Source: JABAYQ01 sp042091225
GTDB lineage: Bacteria > Bacteroidota > Bacteroidia > Flavobacteriales > UBA7312
Assembly (NCBI GenBank): GCA_042091225.1
Contig: JBELHW010000068.1
Span: 1 to 8,176 of the forward strand
Length of the DNA stretch: 8,176 nt
Reading direction: 5' to 3'
The position numbers and the translations under genes were made by a program. The notes beneath the pieces are model-generated. The model did not search any database, was not told the origin of the DNA, and saw only the letters and a list, made by a program, of their open reading frames with translations. Shown here one piece after another: positions 7,828 through 8,176 of the stretch. Every line of letters begins with the position of its first letter. Within the stretch, counting starts at the first letter, position 1.

Positions 7828-7830
7828 ACT

Positions 7831-8176
7831 ATGAGTTCATTTATTATTGAAGGAGGTATAAAACTTAATGGTGAAATTATACCACAAGGTGCAAAAAATG
7901 AAGCTTTACAAATTTTATGTGCTGTTTTATTAAGCGAAGAAGAAATTATAATAAATAATGTACCTGACATTGTTGATATCAATATTTTAATTGATCTTCT
8001 TAATGACCTAGGAGTAAAAATTAAAAAATTAAGTGATTCTAGCTATTCTTTTATATCTGATGATATTAACTTAGACTACCTTACTTCTGAAGAATTTAAA
8101 CTAAAAGGAACTAAAATTAGAGGCTCTATTATGATAGTTGGCCCTTTATTAGCTAGATTCGGAAAAGGATATATTC
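7831..8176 (+). CDS. murA: UDP-N-acetylglucosamine 1-carboxyvinyltransferase, N-terminal part (cut by window edge)
   Basis: The first 115 codons are present. MurA transfers enolpyruvate from phosphoenolpyruvate to the 3'-OH of UDP-N-acetylglucosamine in the cytoplasm, the first committed step of peptidoglycan synthesis. The N-terminus matches the family: 'GGIKLNGEI' at 8-16, 'GAKNEAL' at 20-26 containing the K22-N23 pair known from E. coli MurA to bind substrate, 'VPDIVDI' at 44-50, and 'KIRGSIMIVGPLLARFGKGY' at 95-114, whose R97 corresponds to E. coli R91. The loop with the catalytic Cys115 (E. coli numbering), replaced by Asp in fosfomycin-insensitive forms, falls a few residues beyond the edge. 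The ATG lies three bases after the DUF4290 stop, with no Shine-Dalgarno sequence, so translational coupling is likely. Confidence 0.93.
   Translation, partial: MSSFIIEGGIKLNGEIIPQGAKNEALQILCAVLLSEEEIIINNVPDIVDINILIDLLNDLGVKIKKLSDSSYSFISDDINLDYLTSEEFKLKGTKIRGSIMIVGPLLARFGKGYI

Noticed and set aside
7850..7890. Strong Shine-Dalgarno-like AAGGAGGT at 7850-7857 followed by an ATG at 7868
   Set aside because: It is inside murA, where it encodes the family-conserved E-G-G; the ATG is out of frame and opens only about 21 codons, and Bacteroidota initiation depends little on Shine-Dalgarno pairing.

Overview
The window looks like chromosomal DNA of a low-GC member of the Bacteroidota, most likely in or near the Flavobacteriales. 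Four things point there: SprB-type repeat proteins, a gliding-motility-type C-terminal sorting domain of the kind used by the type IX secretion system (T9SS), a DUF4290 gene directly in front of murA, and promoter-like sites of the Bacteroidota TAnnTTTG type without Shine-Dalgarno sequences. Species cannot be given from the sequence alone.

Layout: the left half (1-4726) is on the minus strand and encodes two exported surface proteins. Read in transcription order, the first is a 341-residue protein (4726-3701) with a signal peptide, two Cys-paired repeat modules, a PKD-like domain and a CHU_C/T9SS-type C-terminal domain. After a 147-base gap comes a very large SprB-repeat adhesin-like protein (3553 to beyond base 1), of which 1184 residues are visible: signal peptide, jelly-roll-like N-terminal domain, Ig-like domain and ten SprB-type repeats. 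Its C-terminus lies outside the window. Its open frame runs off the left edge.

A 135-base intergenic region (4727-4861) separates this from the right half, which is on the plus strand and carries housekeeping genes: a UvrD/PcrA superfamily 1 DNA helicase starting at a TTG codon (4862-7162), a DUF4290 protein (7204-7827) and the first 115 codons of murA (7831 to beyond the right edge). The last two are three bases apart and are probably translated together.

The two halves are functionally separate: secreted cell-surface proteins on one side, DNA repair and peptidoglycan precursor synthesis on the other. I see no RNA gene, CRISPR array, insertion sequence or phage signature, and no convincing new multi-gene system. 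The most interesting points are a clear internal duplication inside the DUF4290 protein, the regular cysteine pairing of the surface repeat modules shared by both secreted proteins, and a promoter plus palindrome in front of the giant adhesin.
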